64,000 nt of DNA from Pediococcus acidilactici DSM 20284 (GTDB taxonomy: Bacteria > Bacillota > Bacilli > Lactobacillales > Lactobacillaceae). Shown in pieces: positions 38,167-49,051 of this stretch. The notes under the pieces were generated by a model. The model was not told the origin of the DNA and made no database searches. It saw only the letters and a list, made by a program, of their open reading frames with translations. The DNA is taken from positions 1,873,623 through 1,937,622 of the forward strand of contig NZ_GL397067.1 of assembly GCF_000146325.1 (NCBI RefSeq), in the 5' to 3' direction. The position numbers and the translations under genes are program-made. Every line of letters begins with the position of its first letter. Position 1 is the stretch's first letter.

Positions 38167-38619
38167 TTAACGGACCACCAGTACTGAAATCGGCGCGTAT
38201 TTAGCCATGTATGACGCTTGCGAGCCAAAATATTTGGCCATGCCCGTCTTAGAAGAGGAGCCAATCACTAATAAATCCGGGTTAACTCGCGGAATTACGT
38301 TTTTGACAATCGTTTCGCCGGCTTCTCCTTCGGCAATGTAAGTTTGGACCTTCTTGATTCCAAATTCAAGCGCAATTTTTCGGTAGTCTTGCAAATGTTT
38401 TTCTAGCTCGGCCCGTTTTTGGGTAATAAAGTTTTTATCCAACGCCTGGTAAATATTAATGTCGTTTTCTTCAATAACCGTTACCAAGTCCAATTCAGCA
38501 TCATCTTGTTTAGCCCGGTTCATTGCAAACCGAAAAGCTAATTGCGCGTCCGGGGAATCGTCTACCCCGACTAAAATTTGACTGAATCTTCTTGGGTTCA
38601 ATTCCCGCGTACTACTCAT
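38167..38619 (-). CDS. universal stress protein (UspA family), downstream copy
   Basis: 150 aa. FSQILVGVDDSPDAQLAFRFAM at the start and the nucleotide loop GSSSKTGMAKYFGSQASYMAKYAPISVLVVR (about 118-148) show an ATP-binding-type Usp, although the loop is less canonical than in its neighbour. Fourteen bases after the other usp gene, co-transcribed. Confidence 0.9.
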   Translation of the reverse strand: MSSTRELNPRRFSQILVGVDDSPDAQLAFRFAMNRAKQDDAELDLVTVIEENDINIYQALDKNFITQKRAELEKHLQDYRKIALEFGIKKVQTYIAEGEAGETIVKNVIPRVNPDLLVIGSSSKTGMAKYFGSQASYMAKYAPISVLVVR

Positions 38620-38633
38620 CTCAATTCCTCCTG

Positions 38634-39113
38634 TTATACTTCCTTAGCAATCGTGAAATTATCCATTTTGGTGCGAACCAGCAAAACATCAACTGGCGCA
38701 ATGCGAACTACGTAATCAGCTACCGAACCGAGCAGCGTTCGTTGCAAAGCGTTCAGGCCGGTCGACCCGATCATAATCAGGTCGGTTCCTAACTTCTCTG
38801 GCAAATCAGTGGCCACAACGGTTTTCGGATCGCCGGCTTCCACGTATACGTCAATATCAGTAAAGTGGTACTTTTGCTGAATTTGTTCCTTAATGTTATC
38901 GACATATTCCTTAGCTCGGAGGAGGGATACTTCGACGTAATTCATGTTAGTACCCATATGCCCATAAATATCCATAAAACGTGAGGACTGAATAACGGTA
39001 ACCACGTCTAAATGTCCATGGTTCCGCTGAGCCACCGAAATTGCTTTTTTCAGGGCCCATTCACTATTAGCAGAGCCATCAATTGGTACTAAGATCTTTT
39101 TATACTCGAGCAT
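38634..39113 (-). CDS. universal stress protein (UspA family), upstream copy
   Basis: 159 aa. ILVPIDGSANSEWALKKAI at the start and the ATP loop GSTGLNALQRTLLGSVADYV (GxxG-x9-GS), followed by APVDVLLVR. Start MLEYKKILVP at ATG 39113, eight bases after GGGAG. Pair with the downstream copy; the two are only moderately similar by eye, so not a recent duplication. Confidence 0.92.
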   Translation of the reverse strand: MLEYKKILVPIDGSANSEWALKKAISVAQRNHGHLDVVTVIQSSRFMDIYGHMGTNMNYVEVSLLRAKEYVDNIKEQIQQKYHFTDIDVYVEAGDPKTVVATDLPEKLGTDLIMIGSTGLNALQRTLLGSVADYVVRIAPVDVLLVRTKMDNFTIAKEV

Positions 39114-39251
39114 GTCCATCACTCCCATAATTTATGTTTCTATTATAGTAGATTTCCTACGATAGCGCTACCAATCCCCCATAGCAGAACGAGTTCCGTT
39201 CCTTATACCGTTGCCATGTTCTTCAACCAGTTTGGCAACTATGTAAATACG

Positions 39252-39764
39252 CTACCTTAAGAAGCGATGGGCAACCATTACCATTTCTTGGTTTGTCTGC
39301 ACGAGTCCATCCTTCACCCATTGCACAACCATTTGACTTAAGCCGCCAGCCGCAAAATTAACCCACATTACGGGGATGTCCGTCCGTAGTTTGAAAATTC
39401 CCTTTTCAATTAGATCGGTTAGGTAAAAATGCAATTTATTATACAAGCGGTCGTTTAAATCAGCATCGATTAAAATTCCGATATAATAAGCATTTTTCCG
39501 ACAAACTGCAAAGTAAGCCTCCAAGAAGGCACTAATATCGTGATTAGGACGGGTCATTAAGTAGTTAAAAAATTCCGTAAATATTTGGTCAATTTTATAA
39601 TCAATGATTTGGTCCTTAGATTTAAAACTTCGGTAGTACGACATCCGCGAAACTGACGCAGTTTGGCAAATGTTACTAACTGATATGCTGGCTAACTCAT
39701 TATCCTTTAACAACTCAAATAACCCGTCGACAATTTTCTTTTTTGTTGCTTCATGATTAGCCAT
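39252..39764 (-). CDS. TetR/AcrR family regulator
   Basis: 170 aa. Helix-turn-helix at about 25-47 (ISVSNICQTASVSRMSYYRSF), then a helical ligand domain of the TetR_C type found in Firmicutes. Nine bases after ispE, so read through from it. Target not evident; usp or the MFS exporter gene are possible. Confidence 0.87.
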   Translation of the reverse strand: MANHEATKKKIVDGLFELLKDNELASISVSNICQTASVSRMSYYRSFKSKDQIIDYKIDQIFTEFFNYLMTRPNHDISAFLEAYFAVCRKNAYYIGILIDADLNDRLYNKLHFYLTDLIEKGIFKLRTDIPVMWVNFAAGGLSQMVVQWVKDGLVQTNQEMVMVAHRFLR

Positions 39765-39773
39765 TTCTATCCC

Positions 39774-40625
39774 TCACAAAATTCTCACTAAATATACTTC
39801 ATGACAAAAACCCTTTAAGCTGTTAACAATATGTTTAGCCCGGGTCGACTTGGAACAAATTCCAAACACGGTCGGGCCGGTACCGCTCATTTGCGCTGCG
39901 TCCGCCCCGAATTGTTTAATTTTATCCTTAATTTTTAGTACTTCCGGATGTTCTTTTCCGGTTACTTGTTCTAAAACGTTCCCCATATAACGACAAATAC
40001 TATCATAATCCTCGTGTTCAATCGCGTCGAGCATTAATTTAATATTTGAGTGTTGTAAAGTTTGGTGTTCAATTTTACTAATAATATGGGGCGTGGAAAC
40101 GCTAAGCTTGGGCTTGGCAATTACCACCCACATTGGGGGCAGCTTTTTTAAGGGAATCACCTTTTCACCTTTTCCCAAAACGTGTGCCGTATGCCCATAG
40201 ACGCAAAAAGGAACGTCCGAATCGATGGTCAACCCAATTTTAGCCAACTCTTCGTTATTTAATTTTAAATCCCACAGCTGGTTCAAACCGCGCAATACCG
40301 CTGCTGCATCTGAAGAACCGCCACCTAAACCGGCCGCTACCGGAATGTGTTTTCGAATCTCAATGTTCACTCGCGCGCGGATTTGATACTTTTCTTGCAA
40401 AACTCGGGCTGCTTGATACGCTAAGTTCCGACTATCGTTAGGTAAAAAACCAGTATTCGTTCGCACCTTAATTCCCGTGCGCCCTGGAATACTTTCAATC
40501 TTGACATAGTCCGCTAAATCAACCGACGTCATAATCATGTTCCATTCTGGTAAACCATCGGGATGATTGAATGGCGTGTCTAAAAAAAGGTTCAATTTAG
40601 CAGGAGCTTTCTCGGTGATTTCCAT
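39774..40625 (-). CDS. ispE: 4-diphosphocytidyl-2-C-methyl-D-erythritol kinase homologue
   Basis: GHMP kinase, 283 aa. KAPAKLNLFLD at the start, ATP loop PVAAGLGGGSSDAAAVLRGL (about 93-112), and the MSGTGPTVFGI C-terminal motif. The family enzyme acts in the MEP isoprenoid pathway, yet this organism encodes HMG-CoA reductase (mevalonate pathway) in the same window; in lactobacilli ispE is typically kept without the rest of MEP, so its role is open. Confidence 0.93.
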   Translation of the reverse strand: MEITEKAPAKLNLFLDTPFNHPDGLPEWNMIMTSVDLADYVKIESIPGRTGIKVRTNTGFLPNDSRNLAYQAARVLQEKYQIRARVNIEIRKHIPVAAGLGGGSSDAAAVLRGLNQLWDLKLNNEELAKIGLTIDSDVPFCVYGHTAHVLGKGEKVIPLKKLPPMWVVIAKPKLSVSTPHIISKIEHQTLQHSNIKLMLDAIEHEDYDSICRYMGNVLEQVTGKEHPEVLKIKDKIKQFGADAAQMSGTGPTVFGICSKSTRAKHIVNSLKGFCHEVYLVRIL

Positions 40626-40836
40626 TTACTCCACCCGCTTTGTTTACTTTTAATACTGATTATACTAGAAAATTAAACAAAATAAAAAAGGGTGTTTAAC
40701 ACAAAGTGAAACTTTACCCTAATTATTAGCAAAACACGATAACTAAATAGTTACAAACCAAGCCGTCATGTGTAACTTGGAAAAGCCGCGCCCCCAAAGT
40801 TCTGGGAAGTAATTTATTCTCTAATGTCTACTACAT

Positions 40837-40871
40837 AAAAAAACGCAAAGTCATTAATGACTTTGCGTCCG
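40837..40871 (-). terminator. terminator of veg
   Basis: ACGCAAAGTCATTAATGACTTTGCGT is a perfect 12-bp-arm hairpin; seven T follow on the minus strand. The 347-base gap between veg and ispE otherwise holds a weaker AGGGT/ACCCT hairpin near 40688-40714 and no gene. Confidence 0.9.
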
Positions 40872-40972
40872 CTACTGTTTTGGTTAACAGCCCGTTTCCA
40901 CGCTTAAGAACCGCGTGATTTAGCTTTAATTAGCTCCTTCACCACGGTTCACCAAGTTTTATTAGCTAGAAG

Positions 40973-41278
40973 TTACTCTGCATCAAATTCTGCTTCGTCT
41001 TCTTCATCCTCGATGTCTTCGGCGGCTTCTTCACCATCAGTTTCATCGTCAAAGTTTAGTTTGATGTTTCTAGTTAAAATGTCTGTGTAACTGTACGACA
41101 CACGTTCGAAGGAGTTCTCGTCTTGATCCAAATCAACTACGAAAACGGCTGGGTATGTCATGTGCAATCGTCCACGCCGTTTGGTAACTTTCTTGCGGCC
41201 AGCCTGAGCGACTACCAATAATTCTTCCCCGATACGATTATCGAGTTTATCTTTTATTGTAGCTAGTGTGATTGGCAT
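40973..41278 (-). CDS. veg: Veg family protein
   Basis: 101 aa small cytosolic protein conserved in Firmicutes next to ksgA. The core LATIKDKLDNRIGEELLVVAQAGRKK and RRGRLHMTYPAVFVVDLD matches; in B. subtilis Veg promotes biofilm matrix expression. The C-terminus is an acidic tail of Glu/Asp. Start MPITLATIK at ATG 41278, after AAGGTG; a GTG three codons earlier sits inside that site. Confidence 0.92.
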   Translation of the reverse strand: MPITLATIKDKLDNRIGEELLVVAQAGRKKVTKRRGRLHMTYPAVFVVDLDQDENSFERVSYSYTDILTRNIKLNFDDETDGEEAAEDIEDEEDEAEFDAE

Positions 41279-41404
41279 TAACTTCACCTTCCCATGTGAA
41301 ACATTCTATCATAGTTTCACAAAAGATGCAATTTTACCACACCAACAATTGAATATCAACGCTTTACATTTAGTTTTTTTGTGCTTTATTTCAATTAAAA
41401 CGGT

Positions 41405-42298
41405 TTATTTACGCTTTAGTCCGACAGTTTGAATTTGGTTGTGTAAGTTGATGAAGTCAACCACCGTTAAACGTTCTGGCCGAATGTGCGGGTCAATTTC
41501 CAACTCGTCTAATACGGACTGAATTTTTTCTTTAGTTTCCGGTGCCTTGCCGTACAACCCCTGCATGTTATTCCACAAGTTCTTTCGGCGGTGCATAAAG
41601 CATCCGTGCACCGTTTTGAAGAAGTCACGGTCGTCTGCAGGATAAACTGGCCAATCTTTGCGAGGCGTTAAACTAACAATCGCAGAATCCACCTTAGGCT
41701 GGGGGACAAACACCCGGGCAGGAACCGTGAACTCTACCTGAGTTTGCATGCGGTATTGCACCACGACGGATAACGAACCGTATTCCTTATCCCCAGGCTG
41801 CGCGGTAAGCCGGTCGGCAACTTCTTTTTGCATCATCACCACCATTTTTGCGATTGGCAAGGAGCTTGCCATAAACGATTTTAAGATGGGGGTGGTGATA
41901 TAGTACGGCAAATTAGCCACTAACTTAATCGGATGCTGTCCGTCGAAATGCTCCGCAACCACTTCGTTAACGTTAACTTTAAGTACGTCTTCGTTGATAA
42001 TCGTAATGTTATCGTACGGAGCCAGCGTTTCATCTAGAACCGGAATTAAATTTTGATCAATTTCAAAGGCTAAAACTTGGTGGGCCCGTTTAGCAATTTG
42101 TTCCGTAAGGCTCCCAATTCCCGGTCCCACTTCGATCACGTCGTCGCCATCGTTAATTTCGGCCGCATCCACAATGTTAACCAACACGTTGGGGTCGGTT
42201 AAAAAGTTTTGCCCTAAGCTTTTTTTAGCGGATAGGCCATATTTTTCTAAAATCGCCCGTGTCCGAGTGGGATTCCCAATCTCAATCTGATTCTTCAT
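41405..42298 (-). CDS. ksgA: 16S rRNA (adenine1518/1519-N6)-dimethyltransferase
   Basis: Dimethylates two adenines in helix 45 of 16S rRNA during 30S assembly. 297 aa. SLGQNFLTDPNVL at the start, SAM loop EVGPGIGSLTEQI and the catalytic NLPYYITTPIL. ATG 42298 (MKNQIEIG) follows GGAGG and overlaps rnmV by 17 bases. Confidence 0.96.
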   Translation of the reverse strand: MKNQIEIGNPTRTRAILEKYGLSAKKSLGQNFLTDPNVLVNIVDAAEINDGDDVIEVGPGIGSLTEQIAKRAHQVLAFEIDQNLIPVLDETLAPYDNITIINEDVLKVNVNEVVAEHFDGQHPIKLVANLPYYITTPILKSFMASSLPIAKMVVMMQKEVADRLTAQPGDKEYGSLSVVVQYRMQTQVEFTVPARVFVPQPKVDSAIVSLTPRKDWPVYPADDRDFFKTVHGCFMHRRKNLWNNMQGLYGKAPETKEKIQSVLDELEIDPHIRPERLTVVDFINLHNQIQTVGLKRK

Positions 42299-42851
42299 AC
42301 TTTCCTCCGTCAATTTGTTGAACTGCTTGTTCAAAATCACTTTTAGCTACCTGAAATAATTGCAACCTTTTTGGTAGTTGCTTTGCGTTTACGTATCCAA
42401 TTCCTAATATTTCGCCCAACTTAATTCGGCGTTTTTTAGCCTCTTTTCCCACAATTAATCCAGCTTCCATTAAGTCGTCCTGAGAAATTTGAGGCAACGC
42501 TTCGTCATCTTCCGTATAAAGATGCTCTAATGCATGCCGAATTGCTTCTGGACTAGCGTGTTCGACCCCTAGACTACCCTTGTGGTCGGGAACGGCATCA
42601 CTGCGCTTTAAGAAAGCATGTTTAACGTTAGGTACTTCGGCCGCGATGGTTTTACGAATTTTTTCACCTGAAAAATCAGGGTCGGTAAACACAATTACTC
42701 CCCGCGTTTCTTGCAACTGCTGAATTTGTTCAATCGTTTCCTCAGACAGCGCCGAACCCCGGGTTTCCAAAGTATCCGCGTTGACCGCTAAACTAATTCG
42801 TTTGGTATCGTCTTTTCCTTCTACTACAATTACTTCTTTAATTTTCTTCAT
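42282..42851 (-). CDS. rnmV: ribonuclease M5
   Basis: Matures 5S rRNA by double-strand cleavage. 189 aa. TOPRIM domain with VVEGKDDTKRI and FTDPDFSGEKIRK metal residues, then a small C-terminal domain. Start MKKIKEVIVV at 42851 overlaps the tatD end by 14 bases; the ribosome binding site is weak, suggesting coupling to tatD translation. Confidence 0.95.
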   Translation of the reverse strand: MKKIKEVIVVEGKDDTKRISLAVNADTLETRGSALSEETIEQIQQLQETRGVIVFTDPDFSGEKIRKTIAAEVPNVKHAFLKRSDAVPDHKGSLGVEHASPEAIRHALEHLYTEDDEALPQISQDDLMEAGLIVGKEAKKRRIKLGEILGIGYVNAKQLPKRLQLFQVAKSDFEQAVQQIDGGKYEESD

Positions 42852-43620
42852 TTTCAATCCCATAAAGTTTACATGTATTTTCAAAAGTTGCCTTTGCTAA
42901 TTCGTCTGGATCCATGTCCCGATGGCGGGCCAAAGCTTCTAGGACGTATAGCGCGTAGGCCGGCTCGTTTTGCTTGCCGCGTAAAGGCTCCGGAGCTAAG
43001 TACGGTGCGTCGGTTTCCACCATGATCCGCTCCAACGGTACTTGGCGAACGGCTTCGTGCACTTCCTTAGTCTTCTTAAAACTCGCCACTCCGCTAAACG
43101 AGATGTTTAATCCGAGTTCCAAAAATTTTTCCATCCAAGCAACGTTCCCATTGAAACTGTGCATCACACCCTTGATTGGGTGCGTGCTGGCATTCTTTAA
43201 AATTTCGTAGGTATCTTCCATCGCATCTCGGTTATGGATGGCAATCGGTAAATTACGTTCTTGGGCGATTTGGATTTGTTCCGTAAAAACCCGCCGTTGT
43301 GTTTTTTGGGGCGACGTATCCCAATGATAGTCTAATCCAATCTCTCCCAAGGCCACTACCTTAGGATTTTTCAACTGTTCCAATAACGTTGCTCGCTCGG
43401 ATTCATGGAAATCTTTTGCGTCTTCCGGATGCCATCCCACAATCGCGTAGGTGTGGGGATATTTTTCGGCTAATTCTAGAGCCCGTTGGTTTAAAACTGT
43501 GTTGGACCCGACTTGGGCCGTAGCTTTAACCCCTAACTTACGCGCGTGATCCAGGTACGTTTGCTCGTTTCCCCAAAAAGCTTCGTCATTTAAATGAGTA
43601 TGTGAATCAAAAATTTTCAT
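42838..43620 (-). CDS. tatD: TatD family metal-dependent DNase
   Basis: 260 aa TIM-barrel hydrolase. FDSHTHLND, GEIGLDYHW, IHNRDAMEDTYEIL and VETDAPYLAP carry the metal ligands. Head of the tatD-rnmV-ksgA operon; GGGAGG site before ATG. Confidence 0.95.
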   Translation of the reverse strand: MKIFDSHTHLNDEAFWGNEQTYLDHARKLGVKATAQVGSNTVLNQRALELAEKYPHTYAIVGWHPEDAKDFHESERATLLEQLKNPKVVALGEIGLDYHWDTSPQKTQRRVFTEQIQIAQERNLPIAIHNRDAMEDTYEILKNASTHPIKGVMHSFNGNVAWMEKFLELGLNISFSGVASFKKTKEVHEAVRQVPLERIMVETDAPYLAPEPLRGKQNEPAYALYVLEALARHRDMDPDELAKATFENTCKLYGIENEEN

Positions 43621-43676
43621 CTTGATTGCCTCCCCAACTTATCAAATCGGGCTTAACGCCCCGTTACTTAATAGCA

Positions 43677-43712
43677 AAAAAGCTGGGGTGAACAACGTTT
43701 TTCCCAGCTTCT
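43677..43712 (-). terminator. terminator of metG
   Basis: On the minus strand AAGCTGGGAAAAA and CCCAGCTT arms pair, followed by TTTTTTG. It lies beyond the family B repeat, which is therefore inside the metG 3' untranslated region. Confidence 0.85.
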
Positions 43713-43736
43713 TCGCATTTCACTTATCAATTCCAG

Positions 43737-43900
43737 ATTCTTAGGATAAACACAGCGGAAGTGGCTGCCTTGTCGAAATCGGCTCCAGTCCCCTAGCTTC
43801 TTCCGGTTAACCAAATTATCTAATCAATCGCTTAACCCGCGATTAATTAGATAATTCCGTTAATCCTCAAGAGCTACCCGGGTTACTCCGCCCTCTGGTT
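43737..43900 (-). repeat. family B 3'UTR repeat after metG
   Basis: Begins immediately after the metG stop. On the minus strand: ACCCGGGTAGCTCTTGAGGA box, then core AATTATCTAATTAATCGC with GCGATTGATTAGATAATT (17 Watson-Crick pairs, one U-G), then GGTTAACCGGAAGAAGC and ACTGGAGCC. Ends before the metG terminator. Same order and orientation relative to the upstream gene as at 10512. Confidence 0.8.
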
Positions 43901-45934
<2,034 letters not shown>

Positions 45935-46004
45935 TCAATTCTAGTCTAAAGATAATTACTGTTATTGTACCATATAGCACGCGGAAAAATGGGCGCTTCC
46001 CGGG

Positions 46005-46853
46005 CTAAAATAAGTCTAACTGCATTGGACCAAGCCCCGTAAAATGAATTCCCAGGAGCTGTTGCAATTCTTTGGCGTTGGCTACCGCATCGTGATTACC
46101 ATTGTTGTTAAAAATCACCATAACGTCTTGAACTGATTCCGCAACCGCCTTGATGGATTCTGCCAACTCTTTTAGTTCCGCAGACGAATACCGGTAGTTA
46201 GTCCGTTCTCGTCGCCAGTTCTTGCCGCTGCTAAACCAACCACTAGCGTTACGCCCGTGTAGCCGGAAAAACGCCTGTTTTGCGCTGGTGACTTGTAAAA
46301 CAAACGGCATCCCTTGGTTCCCATCAAAAGGCTCGTCCACCGTCACGTTAATCATTTTTAAGCGTTGTAAATAAGATAAGGTATCTTCAGTCACCGCATC
46401 GGTAAACCAACTAGCATTACGGAATTCCACGGCAATTGGCAGTTGCCCCATCATTTGACGAACCTCGAATAAATAACGAATATTTTTCAGTTCGCAACGA
46501 AACGACGGTGGAAACTGAAAAAGTACCGCAGCTAATTGATTAGCTTTCACTAAGGGTTGCATGACCTTATAAAAATCGGTGAACACCATCCGCCGCTCGG
46601 TAGTTAAGTAGTCTTCGTCAACTACCCCATCATGAAGCGTCATCGCTTGGTTAGCCTTAAAAATGAACCGAAACTGTTCTGGAACTTGATGCTGCCAGTT
46701 AACCACGTTGGATAAGGAAGGGGGCGCGTAAAAGGAGCTGTCCACTTCCACCAATGGAAAGTGTCCCGCGTATTCCGTTAACGTGGCTTTATCCTTTCCT
46801 TCCGTTGACAACGTCGGATGGTCCGTCCACGTACTTAAACCAATTTCTATCAT
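46005..46853 (-). CDS. DUF72 (YecE-like) family protein
   Basis: 282 aa TIM-barrel protein of unknown function. Opening IEIGLSTWTDHPTL, then VEVDSSFYAPPS, FRFIFKANQAMTLHDG, VEFRNASWFTD and FFRLHGRNASGWF are family landmarks. A distant relation to AP endonuclease-type barrels is known; no reaction is established. Single gene with AAAGGA before the ATG. Confidence 0.92.
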   Translation of the reverse strand: MIEIGLSTWTDHPTLSTEGKDKATLTEYAGHFPLVEVDSSFYAPPSLSNVVNWQHQVPEQFRFIFKANQAMTLHDGVVDEDYLTTERRMVFTDFYKVMQPLVKANQLAAVLFQFPPSFRCELKNIRYLFEVRQMMGQLPIAVEFRNASWFTDAVTEDTLSYLQRLKMINVTVDEPFDGNQGMPFVLQVTSAKQAFFRLHGRNASGWFSSGKNWRRERTNYRYSSAELKELAESIKAVAESVQDVMVIFNNNGNHDAVANAKELQQLLGIHFTGLGPMQLDLF

Positions 46854-46875
46854 TTAAATTCCTTTCTAAATAAAA

Positions 46876-46926
46876 AACTGAAATTCAAATCCAAAAGTTC
46901 ACGGTTAGTTTGATTTCAGTTTTATT
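46876..46926 (-). terminator. terminator of the 221-aa membrane protein gene
   Basis: On the minus strand AAAACTGAAATCAAAC pairs with GATTTGAATTTCAGTTTT (short bulge), followed by T. Confidence 0.75.
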
Positions 46927-46931
46927 AATAT

Positions 46932-47597
46932 TTATTTAAAAACCACCAAAAGTGTCGATAAAAGCACCATTACTAAATTAATTGTCATTAAAAGCACGTC
47001 CAGCCACCGGCCTTCCACGCGGTGACGAATTGGCTTGATCAAAAAAATTAATAGTCCGGCGTAACTAATCGCTACTAATGGGGCCCACAGCCACATCCCC
47101 AAAATACCAATTAAGAAAAGACCGCACCCAATTTTTTCAGCTTGTGACAGGGGCCAAATTGGATCGTGTCCAACCATTTGCCGCCCTTGTGTTTTTGCGT
47201 TCGTTAATCGCCAGATGTCATAAATCTTGGCAACGATCGTGATTAAAGTTGCTCCAAACAAAATCGTTCCCGCTGTTTCACCAGCTGCCGTTTTGCTAAA
47301 AAAACTAAAGCCGATTGCACAAGCAAAAACTACTAAAATGCTCATAAAGAGTCCCACGAATTCCCTAGTCTCCGAAACCTGCTCGGTAACCGATTCTTTG
47401 CTCGGGGTTAACCACCGGATTTTTAAAATCATATGGATCAATGCGTACGCGACTGCTCCGACCACAATTAACGAAAAAAACAGGATGGTCCAAAAATCAA
47501 TCTTACCTACTAACATGCGAAACATGAACAAGAATACCGCCAATAACGAAAGTATTCCAGCAATGTTTGCCGTAATTCTCCAACCTTTTTCACTCAT
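46932..47597 (-). CDS. hypothetical membrane protein
   Basis: 221 aa with six hydrophobic segments in three pairs (about 10-50, 75-110, 150-215) and short charged loops (ILKIRWLTPSKESVTEQ; WRLTNAKTQGRQMVGH). I do not recognise a family. No catalytic residues stand out. Monocistronic; divergent from the PspC gene. Confidence 0.78.
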   Translation of the reverse strand: MSEKGWRITANIAGILSLLAVFLFMFRMLVGKIDFWTILFFSLIVVGAVAYALIHMILKIRWLTPSKESVTEQVSETREFVGLFMSILVVFACAIGFSFFSKTAAGETAGTILFGATLITIVAKIYDIWRLTNAKTQGRQMVGHDPIWPLSQAEKIGCGLFLIGILGMWLWAPLVAISYAGLLIFLIKPIRHRVEGRWLDVLLMTINLVMVLLSTLLVVFK

Positions 47598-47739
47598 TTT
47601 TAAATGTCTCCAATTTTACACATGGAATCAGTACCTAATAATTCTACCATTTAATTTTCTGCCTAGCTATCGGGATTCATCTTTCGCGTTTTTCTTACCT
47701 AAATGTTATATAATGTAAGAAACGAAATGAGGTGAGCAC

Positions 47740-47931
47740 ATGAATAAACGGCTGTATAAATCATCCACCGATCGGGTAATCAGCGGCGTAATTGGTGGCT
47801 TTGCGGAAACATATAACGTGGATGCCAACCTATTACGGATTATTTACACTGCAATCACCGTCTTTTCCGGTTTCTTCCCGGGTCTCATCATCTACCTGGT
47901 GGCTATGGTAGTAGTTCCCGAAAAACCATAA
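47740..47931 (+). CDS. PspC domain protein
   Basis: 63 aa. KRLYKSSTDRVISGVIGGFAE and one membrane segment with a VVVPEKP end form a complete PspC domain. Members are linked to envelope stress signalling. GAGGTG before the ATG; a terminator follows at 47948. Confidence 0.9.
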   Translation: MNKRLYKSSTDRVISGVIGGFAETYNVDANLLRIIYTAITVFSGFFPGLIIYLVAMVVVPEKP

Positions 47932-47947
47932 TTTATTAACTTGAAGT

Positions 47948-47986
47948 AAACCCAGAAAAACTTAAAAGTTTTTCTGAGTTTTTATT
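47948..47986 (+). terminator. terminator of the PspC gene
   Basis: CAGAAAAACTTAAAAGTTTTTCTG followed by AGTTTTT; perfect arms of ten bases. Confidence 0.85.
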
Positions 47987-48038
47987 ATGCCGCTATTCTT
48001 GCACTGCACTGCGTGACGTTTAAAAACTGCTCTCCACT

Positions 48039-48080
48039 TAAAAACTCTGGTTAACGTCAACGACCGCAACCAGAGTTTTG
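48039..48080 (-). terminator. terminator of the ppx-mvaA-metallopeptidase-like operon
   Basis: On the minus strand AAAACTCTGGTT and AACCAGAGTTTTT pair around a 15-base loop with a T-run. Confidence 0.85.
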
Positions 48081-48094
48081 AGTTAATGATTAAA

Positions 48095-49051
48095 TTAGCG
48101 AGTGGTGTACGGCATCTTAATTTCGTCAAAGAAATCCTTTACGTTTTTTGCGTACAATTCCCGGAAATACTCGTCACTAGGCTTATCCTTTGGCGTAGGG
48201 ACTACGAAGGCGTTTTGTTGGTCGCCAATTCCTAATCCTACAAAGGCCCGGGTGTCCTGAGCTTTTTCGTGCAATTCCGAATGGTAAATTTGGAATAATT
48301 GTTTAACGGATAACCGTAATTGCCGTTCGCTAAACACGCTGCCCAGCGTAGCAAATTCTAGAGCATGAAGTTCTGGCAAGCCCCAGTCTTGAAGTTGTTG
48401 ATCCACCATCGTAAATGCCTTAACTACTTTTCGGTGCAAGTCAAACGGGCTAGTGATGCTGCGCTGGTTTAGTTCCGCCATCATTTTTTGGGCCTTTGCA
48501 AACGTGGTTGGATAATCCGCGGTTAACTGTGCTTCATAATCGCTAAGATGGTCGCCATAAAAATTAATTGCGTCCATCATCATGATCAAGCGAATGGCGC
48601 TAAAGCCATCTACTTTGCCATCCGTTTCGGGTTCCACCGCGTCTTGAATTCCCTTCAAGAATTCAGCTTCCACTTGTTCATCAATCAAGTCGTGACGCCG
48701 CTGCTCATCAACCACCACTTCGTGGGCAATTACGTCGTAAAGCTCCGTAATTAAAAACATTAATTGCTGGTCGGTTTCCTTTTCCCCAGTCGTTAAACCA
48801 AAGTATAGTTGCGGAAATCCTTTTAATACCATCAATAAGTGAATAAGCTCGTGAGAAGCCGTGTAGTTAGGCGCGGTAATGTCGTCTACCTTAATTAACA
48901 TTTTTCCCGGCTCGTGGAATTGTTGGGCTTGGTCGTGCCGAACGAATCCGGCCTGTTGGTCACCAAAACTTAAACGGACCTCCCCCGGGAAGGTTGCGTT
49001 AACGGCTTCTAACAGTGATTTTACTTGGTCATTAACTTCTACGTTACTCAT
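48095..49051 (-). CDS. conserved protein with HExxH motif, metallopeptidase-like
   Basis: 318 aa, annotated in relatives (from memory) only as IpaB/EvcA family. I see ASHELIHLLMVLKG: a zinc-metallopeptidase-like HELIH at residues 67-71. A downstream helix ELYDVIAHEVVVDEQRR could supply a third ligand (E103, H110 or E111). The motif lies on a predicted helix with hydrophobic neighbours, as in gluzincins. No signal peptide, so cytosolic. It overlaps the mvaA stop by eight bases (ATGAGTAA), so is translationally coupled to HMG-CoA reductase. Activity is not established. Confidence 0.82.
   Translation of the reverse strand: MSNVEVNDQVKSLLEAVNATFPGEVRLSFGDQQAGFVRHDQAQQFHEPGKMLIKVDDITAPNYTASHELIHLLMVLKGFPQLYFGLTTGEKETDQQLMFLITELYDVIAHEVVVDEQRRHDLIDEQVEAEFLKGIQDAVEPETDGKVDGFSAIRLIMMMDAINFYGDHLSDYEAQLTADYPTTFAKAQKMMAELNQRSITSPFDLHRKVVKAFTMVDQQLQDWGLPELHALEFATLGSVFSERQLRLSVKQLFQIYHSELHEKAQDTRAFVGLGIGDQQNAFVVPTPKDKPSDEYFRELYAKNVKDFFDEIKMPYTTR

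Noticed and set aside
47227..47718. 163-codon plus-strand ORF opposite the 221-aa membrane protein
   Set aside because: Antisense shadow. The minus-strand frame shows membrane segments, a ribosome binding site and a terminator.
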